60,681 nt of DNA from Deltaproteobacteria bacterium (GTDB taxonomy: Bacteria; Desulfobacterota; Binatia; UTPRO1), in contig JACQEO010000020.1 of assembly GCA_016200545.1 (NCBI GenBank), positions 1 to 60,681 on the forward strand, in the 5' to 3' direction. The position numbers were made by a program, and so were the translations under genes. The notes under the pieces are model-generated. The model had not been told where the DNA came from, did not search any database, and was given only the letters and a program-made list of their open reading frames with translations. Below, piece after piece: positions 33,946 through 44,452 of the stretch. Numbering within the stretch: the first letter of the stretch is position 1; each line of letters opens with the position of its first letter.

Positions 33946-36900
33946 CAACCGAAATGAAGCTCGCGCTGCCGCTGGGTACGCCGTCGAGGCGGATGCCGTC
34001 GCCGGTGACGGCCGGGAAGCCGAGCCTATAGGTTTGATAGCTGATACCATCGTCTATGAACGGGTACATGGGTATGATGCTGAGATTGTTGACGGTGTTC
34101 CAGACACCATTTTGGCGGACCTTGACGGTGATGAAGTCGAACCAACCACCGTCGGGAAAGTGCATCCCTTCCTGGAACACCACGAGGTTGAAGGTCTGCG
34201 GGGTCGCGAAGGTGTAGCCGATCCAGTCTTCGGGAGCGGTGTTGTCCCCGTCGTAGGTATCGTACTGGCGGCTGGAGTCGAACGTGCCGACGGGCGGCTT
34301 GTCTCCGTCGCGGATCACCTCCAGGCTCGTGGCGCCGCTGCCCGTCGGCGCGGTGACGCGCGCGATGATCGTCCCGAGCGGCGCGAGGTTCGGACCCATC
34401 GGCGTCGCGGTCGGGATCGGCGTCGGCAAGCCCGCGCCGATGACGAGTCCGCCGTCGACCTCGAGCTCGCCGACCGAGATGAAGTGAGAGCTGCCGCCGG
34501 ACGCACCGTCGATGCGGATGCCGTCGCCGGTCACCGGCGCGAAGTCGAGGGTGTAGGTCTCGTAGCTCACGCCGTCGTTGGCGGGATACGCGGGTGTGCT
34601 GGTGAGATCCGCGACGCCGCTCCAGACACCGTTTTGACGCACCTGGACGGTGAGCGTGTCGAACCAGCCGCCGTCGTAGAAGTTCATGCCTTCCTGGAAG
34701 ACGACACGGGTGAAGACCTGCGCGGTTGGATAGGTGTAGCCGATCCAATCTTCGGGGGCGGAGATGACGCCGTGGTAACTGTCATACTGGCGGTTGGAGT
34801 CGAGGTTGCCGACGGGCGGCGTGTCGCCGTCGCGGATCACCTCGAGATTCTTGTTGCCGCCGCCAGTGGGGACCATGACGCGAGCGACGATCGTGCCACG
34901 CTGAGTGAGATTGCAGAGCGTCGCCTCGAGCTGGCAGCTGTCCGAGCAGCAGTCGCCATTCACCGTATTGCCGTCGTCGCATTGCTCGCCAGCCTCGAGT
35001 ACGCCGTTGCCGCAGGCGCCGATGCCCGGCGCGGGGGCACTCGCTGGTGCCTCCGGTGTCGATTCTACTGTCGGGGTCTCGGTCGGCAGCGGCGTTGCGG
35101 TGAGGGTAGGGGTCTCAGTGTCGGTGGGCGTCGCGGTGTCGGTCGGCGTCACTGTGTCAGTGGGCGTCGCGGTGTCAGTGGGGGTCGCGGTCGCAGTGGG
35201 CGTCGCAGTGTCGGTTGGGGTCGCGGTCGCAGTCGGCGTCGCAGTTGCAGTCGGTGTCGCGGTTGCGGTGGGCGTCGCGGTTACAGTCGGCGTCGCGGTG
35301 GCAGTCGGGGTCGCCGTGACGGTCGGGCTCGCGGTGACAGTCGGCGTCGCGGTTGCCGTTGTGATTGGGGTCGCGGACGGGGAGTTGTTGCCCACGTCGC
35401 CGAAGACCCGCAGCTCGCCGACCGAGATGAACGCATCGCTGCCGCCGGGCACCCCCGCAAGGCGGATCGCGTCCCCGCTCGTCGGCGCGAAATCGAGCGT
35501 GTAGGTCACGAAACCGGGGCCGCTGCCCGTGCCGGGATACGCGGGCGACACTTGGAGGCTCGTCGCCGCCAACCACTGGCCGCCCTGACGCACCTCGACG
35601 CGCAACGACGTGAACCAGCCGCCGTTCAAGAAGTGCATGCCCTCTTGGAACAGCACGCGGCGGAAGAGTACCGTACCCGTGAAGGTGTACCCCACCCAAT
35701 CGTCGGGGGCGGTGTTGGTGCCGTCATAGGTGTCGTACTGCCGTAGCGGTGCGTTGGTGCCCGGCGCCGGCATGTCACCGTCGCGGATCACCTCGAGTGA
35801 GTGGTTGCCGCTGCCCGTTGGTTGCGTGATCTTGGCGATGATCGTGCCGCGTATCGTCACGTCGCTGCCAACCGGTGCGGGAGTCACGGTCGCGCTCGGA
35901 ATCGACGTCGGGGGCGGTGCGACGGGTGTCGAGGTCGAGGTAAGCGTCGGCACCGGCTTTGCCGTTGGGGTTGCCGTCGCCGTTATCGTTACAGTCGATG
36001 TCGTGGTCGATGTAACCGTCGGCGTTGCGGTGGGTATAGGCGTCGGTGTCGCCGTAGCGGTCATAGTGGGTGTCGGCGTTGCCGTCGCCGTCGCGGTTGC
36101 AGTCGCCGTCGGCGTCGCGGTCGGCGATGGTGTAGCCGTTCCTGTCGGCGAAGGGGTTGGGGTTCGCGAAGCCGAGGGCGTCGGTGTTGCGACGAGGGTC
36201 GCGGTGGCGACGGGAGTGGGGGTAGTGGACGCCGTCCTGGTCGCGACCGGGGTCGCGGTTGGAGTGGGTACGGTGGCGAACGCGGCGGTCAGTGTCTTCG
36301 GGGTCGGAGGTGCGGTGATCGTATGCGTCTGCGCGCCGCCATCGGACCAGCTGCTGAACGTGTAGCCGGCCGGCGCCGGGGCGCCGATCTGCCGCAACAT
36401 GCCGACGACGCTCGTCACCACGAACGGCGTCACCTTCGGCTGGCCGTCGAGGGTCGCGCCGAGTCCCGCGGGCGTCGTTTGGAACGTGAGGTCTACCGTG
36501 CGCGGCACGAGGAAGACCGACGCGCTCCCGGTCATGCCGTCGGAGTCGGTGGCGCTCAGAATGATCTCGTAGCCGACGTTCGAATCGGTCTCGCCGACGT
36601 TGGCGGTCGTGAACCTCGGCGGCGACCCGGTGACGGAATTGAGGAACGGATGCGTGTGCTCGGCGTGGTGGAAGACGACCTTCCAGCTCAGGCTCGAGGA
36701 GGCGAGCGATCCGTCCTCGGTGTCCGTGGCACTGCCGGTGAGCGTGAACGCATCGCCCGCGGCGTACGGCGTCTGATCGAGGGGCTGGGTGATCGTTGCG
36801 TTGGGCGGGTGGCCGACGGTGATGTCGACGGCCGCAATGCCGGGACCCGGGCTCGCCTTGCCGTCGCTTACGGTGAGGACCGCGAGGTACTGGCCCCGCG

Positions 36901-38242
36901 TCAGGTATTGATGAGTGGGGCTCGGACCCGTCGTGAGCGCGCTGCCGTCGCCGAAGTCCCAAGTGTAAGTGAGCGGATCGCCGTCCTGATCGGTCGTGCC
37001 CGCGCTCGAGAAGCTCACGGTGAGCGGGGGGTTTCCGGCCTTCGGGGTCGCGTCGGCCACCGCGACCGGCGAGTGGTTGGTGGAGGCGAAGGAGACCTTG
37101 CGGATCGTCCCGGCACCGATGTTCGTGTAGTAGAGCGCGCCGTCCGGACCGGCGACGATGTCGGTCACCGAGTTGACCCCGATCCCAGTGACGAAGTCGG
37201 AGGCGGAGGCCACGACCGCCGTGCCGGTCGAATCGAGGACGACGCGCCGGATCACGCCGAGGGCGTAGTCGCCGTAGAAATAGCTTTCCGCGTAGTCGCC
37301 GGGGAAACTCGTTTTCTCCCCGAAGTCGCCACCCATGACCGCCGCGCTACTGCCGTTGTGGTTGTACGCGTGGATGGGTGGGGTGAACGTCGGGAACTGC
37401 GCCAAGGTAAACGGCCCCTCCGTCGTCGGCCAGCCGTAGTTGTTGGCCTCGAAGATGACGTCGATCTCCTCCCAGGTGTCCTGGCCGACGTCGGCGCAGA
37501 GCATGCGGCCGTCGTCGCGGAAGCGGCAACGCCACGGGTTGCGGAGCCCGGCCGCCCAGACTTCACCGCGTGCGCTCTGCGAGCCGGCGTACGGATTGTC
37601 GGTGGGTACCGAGCCATCGCGCTCGAGGCGGAGAATCTTGCCGCTCAACGACGCGAGGTTTTGCGACTTCGTGTGATCTTGTCCGCCGTCGCCGGTCGCG
37701 ACGTAGAGCTTGCCGTCGGTCGGGCCGAAGCCGATCCAGCCGGCGTTGTGATTGCCGGCGTCGGAGTCGATGTTGTCGATGATCAGCTGCGCCGTCGCGT
37801 CGGCGACGTCGCCCGTGGCATGCACGCGGATGACGCGGTTCTTCGATTGCCCCGTCGGACACGTGCCGCTCGCCGGGGGCTGCTTGCAGAGCGTGTAGTA
37901 GATGTAGACGAAGCCGTTGGTCGTGAACGAGGGATCGAAGGCGACGCCGAGAAGGCCACGCTCGAAGTAGGTGTCGAGCTTCGTCCCCGCGGGGACGACG
38001 GTGTTGACGTCGAGAAACGCCGTCGGCAGCAGGCTGCCGTTTTTCACGACGCGGATCTTTCCCGACGTCTGTTCGCCCACGAAGAGCCGACCGTCGGGTG
38101 CGAAGGCGAGCGTCGCCGGTGCCGTGAGGCCGCTCGCCACGGGCGTATCCTGAAAACCCGTCGGTACCGAACCCCCGAAGGCCCGCGGCGCGGACGCCGC
38201 GAGTACCAGACCGATCAGCGCGAGGTTAGCTGCTCGGCCCAT
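33914..38242 (-). CDS. Exported PQQ-type sugar dehydrogenase with PKD and three discoidin-like modules
   Basis: The 1442-residue protein from the ATG at 38242 begins '[20 protein letters not shown]', a signal peptide. The aldose-dehydrogenase-like propeller follows ('[20 protein letters not shown]', '[20 protein letters not shown]'), then PKD repeats and a Thr-Pro linker (35880-36280). The first discoidin-like module is nearly identical to that of the 19199 gene. A second Thr-Pro linker (35050-35390) and '[20 protein letters not shown]' precede two further discoidin-like modules, ending '[12 protein letters not shown]'. The start overlaps the upstream gene by 17 bp, and the end overlaps the next start by 32 bp. 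Likely role: an extracellular protein that binds carbohydrate and may oxidise aldoses. Confidence 0.8.
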   Translation of the reverse strand: MGRAANLALIGLVLAASAPRAFGGSVPTGFQDTPVASGLTAPATLAFAPDGRLFVGEQTSGKIRVVKNGSLLPTAFLDVNTVVPAGTKLDTYFERGLLGVAFDPSFTTNGFVYIYYTLCKQPPASGTCPTGQSKNRVIRVHATGDVADATAQLIIDNIDSDAGNHNAGWIGFGPTDGKLYVATGDGGQDHTKSQNLASLSGKILRLERDGSVPTDNPYAGSQSARGEVWAAGLRNPWRCRFRDDGRMLCADVGQDTWEEIDVIFEANNYGWPTTEGPFTLAQFPTFTPPIHAYNHNGSSAAVMGGDFGEKTSFPGDYAESYFYGDYALGVIRRVVLDSTGTAVVASASDFVTGIGVNSVTDIVAGPDGALYYTNIGAGTIRKVSFASTNHSPVAVADATPKAGNPPLTVSFSSAGTTDQDGDPLTYTWDFGDGSALTTGPSPTHQYLTRGQYLAVLTVSDGKASPGPGIAAVDITVGHPPNATITQPLDQTPYAAGDAFTLTGSATDTEDGSLASSSLSWKVVFHHAEHTHPFLNSVTGSPPRFTTANVGETDSNVGYEIILSATDSDGMTGSASVFLVPRTVDLTFQTTPAGLGATLDGQPKVTPFVVTSVVGMLRQIGAPAPAGYTFSSWSDGGAQTHTITAPPTPKTLTAAFATVPTPTATPVATRTASTTPTPVATATLVATPTPSASRTPTPSPTGTATPSPTATPTATATATATATPTPTMTATATPTPIPTATPTVTSTTTSTVTITATATPTAKPVPTLTSTSTPVAPPPTSIPSATVTPAPVGSDVTIRGTIIAKITQPTGSGNHSLEVIRDGDMPAPGTNAPLRQYDTYDGTNTAPDDWVGYTFTGTVLFRRVLFQEGMHFLNGGWFTSLRVEVRQGGQWLAATSLQVSPAYPGTGSGPGFVTYTLDFAPTSGDAIRLAGVPGGSDAFISVGELRVFGDVGNNSPSATPITTATATPTVTASPTVTATPTATATPTVTATPTATATPTATATPTATATPTDTATPTATATPTDTATPTDTVTPTDTATPTDTETPTLTATPLPTETPTVESTPEAPASAPAPGIGACGNGVLEAGEQCDDGNTVNGDCCSDSCQLEATLCNLTQRGTIVARVMVPTGGGNKNLEVIRDGDTPPVGNLDSNRQYDSYHGVISAPEDWIGYTYPTAQVFTRVVFQEGMNFYDGGWFDTLTVQVRQNGVWSGVADLTSTPAYPANDGVSYETYTLDFAPVTGDGIRIDGASGGSSHFISVGELEVDGGLVIGAGLPTPIPTATPMGPNLAPLGTIIARVTAPTGSGATSLEVIRDGDKPPVGTFDSSRQYDTYDGDNTAPEDWIGYTFATPQTFNLVVFQEGMHFPDGGWFDFITVKVRQNGVWNTVNNLSIIPMYPFIDDGISYQTYRLGFPAVTGDGIRLDGVPSGSASFISVGELEVYGPSN
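35050..35390 (-). repeat. Thr-Pro-encoding repeat
   Basis: An array of 6- and 12-bp units codes '[16 protein letters not shown]'. It forms the linker between the first discoidin-like module and the Cys-rich 'CGNG' motif of the 1442-residue protein. Confidence 0.8.
35880..36280 (-). repeat. Thr-Pro-encoding repeat
   Basis: This is a degenerate Thr-Pro array following the PKD/'[19 protein letters not shown]' region. It joins the dehydrogenase half to the carbohydrate-binding-like half of the same protein. Confidence 0.7.
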
Positions 38243-41200
38243 AGACCTCGAGCTCGCCGACCGAGATGAAGGCCGAGCTACCGCCGGGGACGCCGTCGAG
38301 GCGGATGCCATCGCCGGTGACCGGCGGGAAGTCGAGCGTGTAGGTTTCGTAGCTGATGCCGTCGTTGGCGGGATACACGGGTGTGCTGGTGAGTCCCGCG
38401 ACGGCGATCCAGACACCGCCCTGGCGAACCTGCACGGTGAGGGTGTTGAACCAGCCGCCGTCGGTGAAGTTTCTGCCTTCCTGGAAGACGACGCGCGTAA
38501 AGGTCTGCGACGCGGCGAAGGTGTAGCCGATCCAGTCTTCGGTGGCGGTGGTGACGCTGGTGTAGGTGTCGTACTGGCGGCTGGAGCTGGTTGAGCCGAC
38601 CGGGGGCTTGTCGCCGTCGCGAATGACCTCGAGGCTCGTGTTGCCGCCGCCGGTCGGCGCGGTGATGCGTGCGATGATCGTCGCGAGCGGCGCCAGGTTC
38701 GCTCCGCTCGGTGTGGCCGTCGGCGTCGGCGTCGGCAGGCCGGCACCGATGACGAGGCCGCCGTAGATTTCGAGCTCGCCGACCGAGATGAAGTGAGAGC
38801 TACCGCCCGGGGCGCCGTCGAGGCGGATGCCGTCGCCGGTGACCGGCGGGAAGTTGAGGGTGTAGGTTTCGTAGCTGACGCCGTCGTTGGCGGGATACGC
38901 GGGCGTGCTCGTGAGGCCCGCGACCGCGGTCCACACACCGTTTTGGCGGACCTGCACGGCGAGGGTGGTGAACCAGCCACCATCGGCGAAGTTGATGCCT
39001 TCCTGGAAGACGACCCGCGTGAACGTCTGCGCGGTCGGATAGGTGTAACCGATCCAGTCCTCGGTGAGTGCCAGGCCGGTATAGGTGTCGTACTGACGGC
39101 TGGAGTCGGTTGTGCCGACCGGCGGCTTGTCGCCGTCGCGGATCACCGTGAGGCTCTTGTTGCCGCCGCCGAGCGGTGCGGTGATGAGGGCGACCGCGGT
39201 GCCGCGTTGGGTGAGGGTGCACGGCGTCGCCTCGATCTGGCACGTCGCCGAGCAGCAGTCGCCGCTCACCGCATTGCCGTCGTCGCACTGCTCACCCGCG
39301 TCGAGCACGCCGTTGCCGCACGTGCCTGCGCCCGGCGTCGGGGTGATCGTCGGCACCGGCGTCGCCGTGCGAGTTGGCGTCGCGGTCAGAGCCGGTGTTG
39401 CGGTGGCGGTCGGCGTCGCGGTGCGTGTGGCCGTCGCCGTGGCGCTCGGTGTCGGTGTCACGGTGATGGTCGGTGTCGCAGTGATCGTCGGTGTCGCGGT
39501 GACGGTCGGCGTCCCGGTCAGGGCTGACGTTGCGGTAGCGGTCGCCGTCGCGGTTACGACCGGAGTTGCGGTACGCGTGGCCGTCGCCGTGGCGCCCGAT
39601 GTCGGCGTTGCGGTGCTGGTCGGCGTCGCGGTGATCGTCGGTGTCGCGGTGATCGTCGGCGTCCCGGTCAGGGCTGGCGTTGCGGTAGTGGTCGCCGTCG
39701 CGGTTACGACCGGAGTCGCGGTACGCGTGGCCGTCGCCGTGGCGCCCGATGTCGGCGTCGCGGTGCTGGTCGGCGTCGGTGTCGCGGTTCGCGTGCTGGT
39801 CGGTGTCGGCAGGCTCGTCAGCGTTGCCGTTGGGGCGGCGACGGTAGCACTCGGCGTCGGCGTCGCGCCGCCGCTCGGCCCATAGACCTCGAGCTCGCCG
39901 ACCGAGATGAAGGCCGAGCTACCGCCGGGGACGCCGTCGAGGCGGATGCCATCGCCGGTGACCGGCGGGAAGTCGAGCGTGTAGGTTTCGTAACTGATGC
40001 CGTCATTGGCGGGATACGCGGGCGTGCTGGTGAGTCCCGCGACGGCGATCCAGACACCGCCCTGGCGAACCTGGACGGTGAGAGTGTTGAACCAGCCACC
40101 GTCGGCGAAGTTTCTGCCTTCCTGGAAGACGACGCGCGTGAAGGTCTGCGACGCGGCGAAGGTGTAGCCGATCCAGTCTTCGGTGGCGGTGGTGGTGCTG
40201 GTGTAGGTGTCGTACTGGCGGCTGGAGCTGGTCGAGCCGACCGGCGGCTTGTCGCCGTCGCGAATGACCTCGAGGCTCTTGTTACCGCCGCCGGTCGGCG
40301 CGGTGATGCGTGCGATGATCGTGGTTGCGAGCGGCGCCAGGTTCGCTCCGCTCGGTGTTGCGGTCGGCGTCGGCGTCGGCAGGCCGGCACCGATGACGAG
40401 GCCGCCGTAGATCTCGAGCTCGCCGACCGAGATGAAGGCGGAGCTACCGCCCGGGGCGCCGTCGAGGCGGATGCCGTCGCCGGTGACCGGCGGGAAGTTG
40501 AGGGTGTAGGTTTCGTAGCTGACGCCGTCGTTGGCGGGATACGCGGGCGTGCTCGTGAGGCCCGCGACCGCGGTCCACACGCCGTTTTGGCGGACCTGCA
40601 CGGCGAGGGTGGTGAACCAGCCACCATCGGCGAAGTTGACGCCTTCCTGGAAGACGACGCGCGTGAACGTCTGCGCGGTCGGATAGGTGTAACCGATCCA
40701 GTCTTCGCTGAGCGCCAGGCCCGTATAGGTGTCGTACTGGCGGCTGGTGTCGGTTGTGCCGACGGGCGGCTTGTCGCCATCGTGGATCACCGCGAGGCTC
40801 TTGTTGCCGCCGCCGAGCGGCGCGGTGACGAGGGCGACCGCGGTGCCGCGTTGGGTGAGGGTGCACGGCGTCGCTTCGATCTGGCACGTCGCCGAGCAGC
40901 AGTCGCCGCTCACCGCATTGCCGTCGTCGCACTGCTCACCCGCGTCGAGCACGCCGTTGCCGCAGGTCACGGGTGTCGATGTCGATGTGGGCGCGACAAC
41001 CGTCTGGGTCGGCACCGGCGTGGACGTCGTGGTCGGTGTGACGGTCGGAAGCGGCGTTGCCGTGCGCGTCGGGGTTGCGGTGTCGGTCGGCGTCGCGGTG
41101 AGAGTCGGCGTCGCCGTCAGAGTCGGCGTTGCGGTGAGAGTTGGCGTTGCGGTGAGAGTCGGCGTCGCAGTGAGAGTCGGCGTTGCCGTCAGAGTCGGCG

Positions 41201-44200
41201 TTGCGGTGAGAGTCGGCGTTGCGGTGCGCGTCGGGGTCGCGGTGTCGGTCGGCGTCGCGGTGTCGGTCGGTGTCGCCGTGAGAGTCGGTGTCGCCGTGAG
41301 AGTCGGCGTCACCGTGAGAGTCGGCGTCACCGTGTGGGTCGGCGTCGCTGTGCCGGTGGGCGTTGCCGTGAGGATCGGTGTCGCGGTGTCCGTCGGTGTT
41401 GCCGTGATCGTGGGCGTTCCGGTGTCGGTCGGTGTCGCGGTATGAGCCGCCGTAGCCGTCTCGATCGGGGTCGCGCTTTCCGCTGCACTTGCCGTATCCG
41501 CTGGCGTGGGTGTCTCGGCGCCGGTCGGGGTTGCACTGGGGGTCAGCGTCGCCGTGACTGTTGGTGTTGCGGTGATTGTTGGCGTCGTGGTGAGGGTCGC
41601 GGTCGCCGTGATCGTCGGGGTTGCCGTGATCGTCGGGGTTGCCGTGATCGTCGGAGTCGCCGTGATGGTCGGGGTCTCCGTGATGGTCGGGGTCGCCGTG
41701 ATCGTCGGCGTCGCCGTGATCGTCGGGGTTTCCGTGATCGTCGGGGTCGCCGTGACGGTCGGGGTCGCCGTGATCGTCGGGGTTTCCGTGATCGTCGGGG
41801 TTGCCGTGACGGTCGGGGTTGCCGTGACGGTCGGCGTCGCCGTGACGGTCGGCGTCGCCGTGACGGTCGGCGTCGCCGTGATCGTCGGCGTCGCCGTGAT
41901 CGTCGGCGTCGCGGTTGCAGTTGGCGTTGCTGTGACGGTTGGCGTCGCTATGACCGTTGGCGTGGCCGTGCGAGTCGGCGTCGGGGTTCCCGTGCGCGTT
42001 GCGGTCGGGGTGGCGCTGCTGACGAAGAAGCTCGCGATGTAGCTCGTCGGTGCGGCGGGCGCCGTGATGTTGTGGCTGGCGGCGCCACCGTCGGACCAGG
42101 AGCCGAATGTGTAGGTGACGGCGCCGAGCGTCTGAGGCGAGGCTGCGGAGATCGAGTTGACCGAGTTGATGATCACCGTCCGCCCGAAGGGCGTGGTCGA
42201 GCCGCTCGAGCCGACCGTGAGCGCCAAGCCCGTTGGCACCGTGTCGAAGGAGAGCGCTACCGTGTTCGGGTACAGTAGCACGCTCTTGGTGTCGGTCAGT
42301 CCGCCGGAGTCGGTCGCGGTGAGCTGTAGCTCGAGGAAAGTCGGATAGTCGTGATCAGGCGCCGCAAACGAGCCGCTCGCGACTCCCGCAAAGGTCTGCA
42401 CGGTGTGCGTATGGCAATTCGAGGGACAGTGGTGGACGATCAACGTCCAGGAGAGCGCCGAGGCCGGCAGGGTACCCTGCTCCGGATCGGTCGCCGAGCC
42501 CGAGAAGCTGATCGAGGTGCCGACGTTCCAATGTGTCGAGGCGAGTGGGGTGTTGATCGTCGCGGTGGGCGACGAGTTGCCGACCGTCACCGTGATCGAG
42601 TCGCTGCCAACCGCGCCGTGCGAGTCGGTGACGTGCAGGCCCACGGTGTAGGTGCCGGAGGTCGTGTAGACACGCGTGGGGGCGATCGCGGTCGAGTCGC
42701 CGAATATGCCGTCGCCGTTCAGATCCCACGAGTACGTGATCGTGTCGCCGGCATCGGGATCGAAAGAGCTCGAAGCGTCGAAGTTGACGGTGAGCGGGTT
42801 CGGGCCGTTGGTCTTGTCGGCTCGGATGAACGCGATCGGCGCCTGATTGTTCGCGGTGTATCGGATGCGACGGATCGTGCCATTGGACAGGTCGGCGTAG
42901 TAGAGGTCGCCCCCGGGCCCGATCTGGAGATCGACCGGCCCCGACGCGCCGGCATCGAACGTGACGGCGGCAGTCGGGTCGGGATCGCCGTTAACGTCGG
43001 TGAGGAGCGCCCAGATGCAGCTCCGACTGTAGTCGGCGAAGAAGAGCGCGCCACTGTAGGTAGCGGGGTAGCTTCCGGTGCCGTAGAACGCGAGCCCCGA
43101 GATCGACGAGCTGCCGGCACTGCACGACTCGCCGGGGACCACCTGATTGCCATGATAATAGGTGAGAAACGGGTCGGTGACGGCGCCTGGAGAGTTGTAG
43201 AGCCCCTGGCACATGCTCAACCCCGCGCTCTGGAAGGCGGGTTGGCGTCCGATGCCCTCGTAGCAGGGCCAGCCGAAATTCTCGACGATCGAGTCTCTCG
43301 CATCACCGATGCGGTCGATCTCTTCCCAGTCGCTCCACCCGACGTCACCGATCCAGACTTCGTTCGTGCCCGGACGCGTCGTCATGCGGAACGGATTGCG
43401 CAAGCCGTAGGCGATGATCCGGCCGGCGTTCGGATAAGTGGTGACGAGGGGATTGTCGGGCATCGCGGCGCCGGTCGCCGGATCGACGCGAAGGATCGCG
43501 CCGCTGAAACCGACGGGGTCGCTCGTGGTGCGGATGTCCTGGGCGCGGAGCGCGCCGCCCTCCGCGGTCGGCGATGTCTGGGTCCCGCCGACGCCGCTCG
43601 GCGGGTCGCCGCAGGGATTGAGCTGAGGAGAGCCCGTCTGCCCCCAGTCGGCGAAGGTGAAGCTCGCGCCCTCGCCTGCGCTCACGTAGAGCGCCCCGTC
43701 CGCCCCGAACGTGAGCGTGCCGATCGAGTGGCTGGGGAACTGCTGGCACCAGTTTTCGAGCAGCACCTGCTCGGAGCCGGTCATGACGCTACCCAAAGCC
43801 TGGAGCCTCGACAGTCGCCCACCGACGACGCAACCGTTGGTGGTGGCGCCCGGCGGATCGGGGCAGTCGTCCGACGTGGCGCCGGCGATACCCCAACGCG
43901 GCGGCGTGCCGCCCGGTGCCGCGTCGAGCGTGTAGAGGATGTAGACGTACGGAGTCGTCGGGAAGTTGGGATCGAGCGCGAGCCCGAGAAGGCCGCGGTC
44001 CCAGTAGTTGTGTACGTTGGTGCGGAAGTCGGCGAAGACCGTCGGCGTCGGCGAGGTGAGGTTGGCGAAGACCTTGATGAGGCCGCTCTTCTCGGCGACG
44101 AAAACCCGCCCGTCGGCCGCGAATTTGAAGGCGGTCGGTTGGACGAGGCCGCTGAAAACGATTGATTCTTGGAAGCCGTAGGGAAGTGTCGCGAGCGCCG

Positions 44201-44291
44201 AGCCGGTGAAGCTCAGTGTAGCGACGACGAGCAGCGCGAGTGCGAGGAGTACGCGCTGCCGGCGGCGATCGGGACGGGGGGCCGCGAGCAT
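38226..44291 (-). CDS. Giant exported PQQ-type sugar dehydrogenase with PKD and four discoidin-like modules
   Basis: The 2021-residue product starts at the ATG at 44291 with a signal peptide ('[21 protein letters not shown]'). The N-terminal ~480 residues are the aldose-dehydrogenase-type propeller ('[20 protein letters not shown]', '[17 protein letters not shown]', '[20 protein letters not shown]'), close to the 23439-26531 protein. PKD-like domains follow ('[15 protein letters not shown]', '[14 protein letters not shown]'), then a ~340-residue Thr-Pro linker. Two near-identical blocks come next, each made of '[20 protein letters not shown]' plus two discoidin-like modules ('EDWIGYTY', 'VVFQEG', '[12 protein letters not shown]'), separated by another Thr-Pro linker. 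The stop overlaps the next gene's ATG by 17 bp. It is probably the first of three co-translated genes. Confidence 0.82.
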   Translation of the reverse strand: MLAAPRPDRRRQRVLLALALLVVATLSFTGSALATLPYGFQESIVFSGLVQPTAFKFAADGRVFVAEKSGLIKVFANLTSPTPTVFADFRTNVHNYWDRGLLGLALDPNFPTTPYVYILYTLDAAPGGTPPRWGIAGATSDDCPDPPGATTNGCVVGGRLSRLQALGSVMTGSEQVLLENWCQQFPSHSIGTLTFGADGALYVSAGEGASFTFADWGQTGSPQLNPCGDPPSGVGGTQTSPTAEGGALRAQDIRTTSDPVGFSGAILRVDPATGAAMPDNPLVTTYPNAGRIIAYGLRNPFRMTTRPGTNEVWIGDVGWSDWEEIDRIGDARDSIVENFGWPCYEGIGRQPAFQSAGLSMCQGLYNSPGAVTDPFLTYYHGNQVVPGESCSAGSSSISGLAFYGTGSYPATYSGALFFADYSRSCIWALLTDVNGDPDPTAAVTFDAGASGPVDLQIGPGGDLYYADLSNGTIRRIRYTANNQAPIAFIRADKTNGPNPLTVNFDASSSFDPDAGDTITYSWDLNGDGIFGDSTAIAPTRVYTTSGTYTVGLHVTDSHGAVGSDSITVTVGNSSPTATINTPLASTHWNVGTSISFSGSATDPEQGTLPASALSWTLIVHHCPSNCHTHTVQTFAGVASGSFAAPDHDYPTFLELQLTATDSGGLTDTKSVLLYPNTVALSFDTVPTGLALTVGSSGSTTPFGRTVIINSVNSISAASPQTLGAVTYTFGSWSDGGAASHNITAPAAPTSYIASFFVSSATPTATRTGTPTPTRTATPTVIATPTVTATPTATATPTITATPTITATPTVTATPTVTATPTVTATPTVTATPTITETPTITATPTVTATPTITETPTITATPTITATPTITETPTITATPTITATPTITATPTITATATLTTTPTITATPTVTATLTPSATPTGAETPTPADTASAAESATPIETATAAHTATPTDTGTPTITATPTDTATPILTATPTGTATPTHTVTPTLTVTPTLTATPTLTATPTDTATPTDTATPTRTATPTLTATPTLTATPTLTATPTLTATPTLTATPTLTATPTLTATPTDTATPTRTATPLPTVTPTTTSTPVPTQTVVAPTSTSTPVTCGNGVLDAGEQCDDGNAVSGDCCSATCQIEATPCTLTQRGTAVALVTAPLGGGNKSLAVIHDGDKPPVGTTDTSRQYDTYTGLALSEDWIGYTYPTAQTFTRVVFQEGVNFADGGWFTTLAVQVRQNGVWTAVAGLTSTPAYPANDGVSYETYTLNFPPVTGDGIRLDGAPGGSSAFISVGELEIYGGLVIGAGLPTPTPTATPSGANLAPLATTIIARITAPTGGGNKSLEVIRDGDKPPVGSTSSSRQYDTYTSTTTATEDWIGYTFAASQTFTRVVFQEGRNFADGGWFNTLTVQVRQGGVWIAVAGLTSTPAYPANDGISYETYTLDFPPVTGDGIRLDGVPGGSSAFISVGELEVYGPSGGATPTPSATVAAPTATLTSLPTPTSTRTATPTPTSTATPTSGATATATRTATPVVTATATTTATPALTGTPTITATPTITATPTSTATPTSGATATATRTATPVVTATATATATSALTGTPTVTATPTITATPTITVTPTPSATATATRTATPTATATPALTATPTRTATPVPTITPTPGAGTCGNGVLDAGEQCDDGNAVSGDCCSATCQIEATPCTLTQRGTAVALITAPLGGGNKSLTVIRDGDKPPVGTTDSSRQYDTYTGLALTEDWIGYTYPTAQTFTRVVFQEGINFADGGWFTTLAVQVRQNGVWTAVAGLTSTPAYPANDGVSYETYTLNFPPVTGDGIRLDGAPGGSSHFISVGELEIYGGLVIGAGLPTPTPTATPSGANLAPLATIIARITAPTGGGNTSLEVIRDGDKPPVGSTSSSRQYDTYTSVTTATEDWIGYTFAASQTFTRVVFQEGRNFTDGGWFNTLTVQVRQGGVWIAVAGLTSTPVYPANDGISYETYTLDFPPVTGDGIRLDGVPGGSSAFISVGELEVYGPSS
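38232..39320 (-). repeat. 1.09-kb direct repeat, copy A (C-terminal block)
   Basis: This block is nearly identical to 39873-40964. It encodes one Cys-rich motif and two discoidin-like modules. Both copies run from the sequence of 'YGPSS/YGPSG' to that of 'TCGNG'. Copy A is one codon shorter. It is an in-frame internal duplication offset by 1641 bp. Confidence 0.88.
39340..39870 (-). repeat. Thr-Pro-encoding tandem repeat between the duplicated blocks
   Basis: In-frame Thr-Pro repeats contain a longer unit ('[20 protein letters not shown]') present twice at DNA level (around 39560-39640 and 39680-39770). Confidence 0.8.
39873..40964 (-). repeat. 1.09-kb direct repeat, copy B (upstream block)
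   Basis: Partner of 38232-39320, with only scattered substitutions and one extra codon ('ATTIIAR' versus 'ATIIAR'). It marks a recent or homogenised duplication inside the gene. Confidence 0.88.
40985..42020 (-). repeat. ~1-kb Thr-Pro-encoding tandem repeat
   Basis: This is the longest repeat array of the window. Units of 6, 12 and 18 bp code 'ITATPT', 'VTATPT' and 'LTATPT'. Runs such as 41100-41220 and 41620-41910 are almost perfect. It is a strong candidate for length variation by slippage, and it will be hard to assemble with short reads. Confidence 0.88.
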
Positions 44292-44340
44292 CAGGGTGTC
44301 TTCAGAGGTATCGGGCTACAGTATCCGTCTGGGCCGAGTG

Positions 44341-44369
44341 ACCCTACTGGTTTGTGGTCAGATATGCAA
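44341..44369 (-). promoter_or_regulatory. Possible promoter upstream of the giant PQQ-type gene
   Basis: On the minus strand, TTGCAT (complement of 44364-44369) and TAGGGT (complement of 44341-44346) are spaced by 17 bp. They lie in an AT-richer island about 50 bp before the ATG at 44291. The -10 match is weak, so this is only suggestive. The 44292-44452 gap holds no gene. Confidence 0.25.
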
Positions 44370-44452
44370 CAAATACACGTGCAATTGCGGCCTCTCATCG
44401 CAACGGAGGCGCGTCCGGGTCGATGTCGGGTGCTGCAGCGAATGCCCGGGCG

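Noticed and set aside
35801..38269. 822-codon plus-strand open frame opposite the PQQ-type gene
   Set aside because: The composition is Arg/Gly/Asp-rich with no recognisable domain, while the minus strand encodes a clear signal peptide, propeller and PKD repeats.
38243..38983. Upstream extension of the 33914-38242 gene by 247 codons
   Set aside because: The extension is Arg/Ser/Pro-rich and overlaps the discoidin-like modules of the upstream gene in another frame. A signal peptide begins at the ATG at 38242.
41100..41910. Regular short repeats considered as a CRISPR array
   Set aside because: Units are 6-18 bp, contiguous, in frame and without unique spacers. They encode protein.
41500..42040. 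Plus-strand hydrophobic 'VGVAVIVGV' frame that looks like a membrane protein
   Set aside because: It is the exact antisense of the Thr-Pro repeat. The hydrophobicity is a reading artefact.
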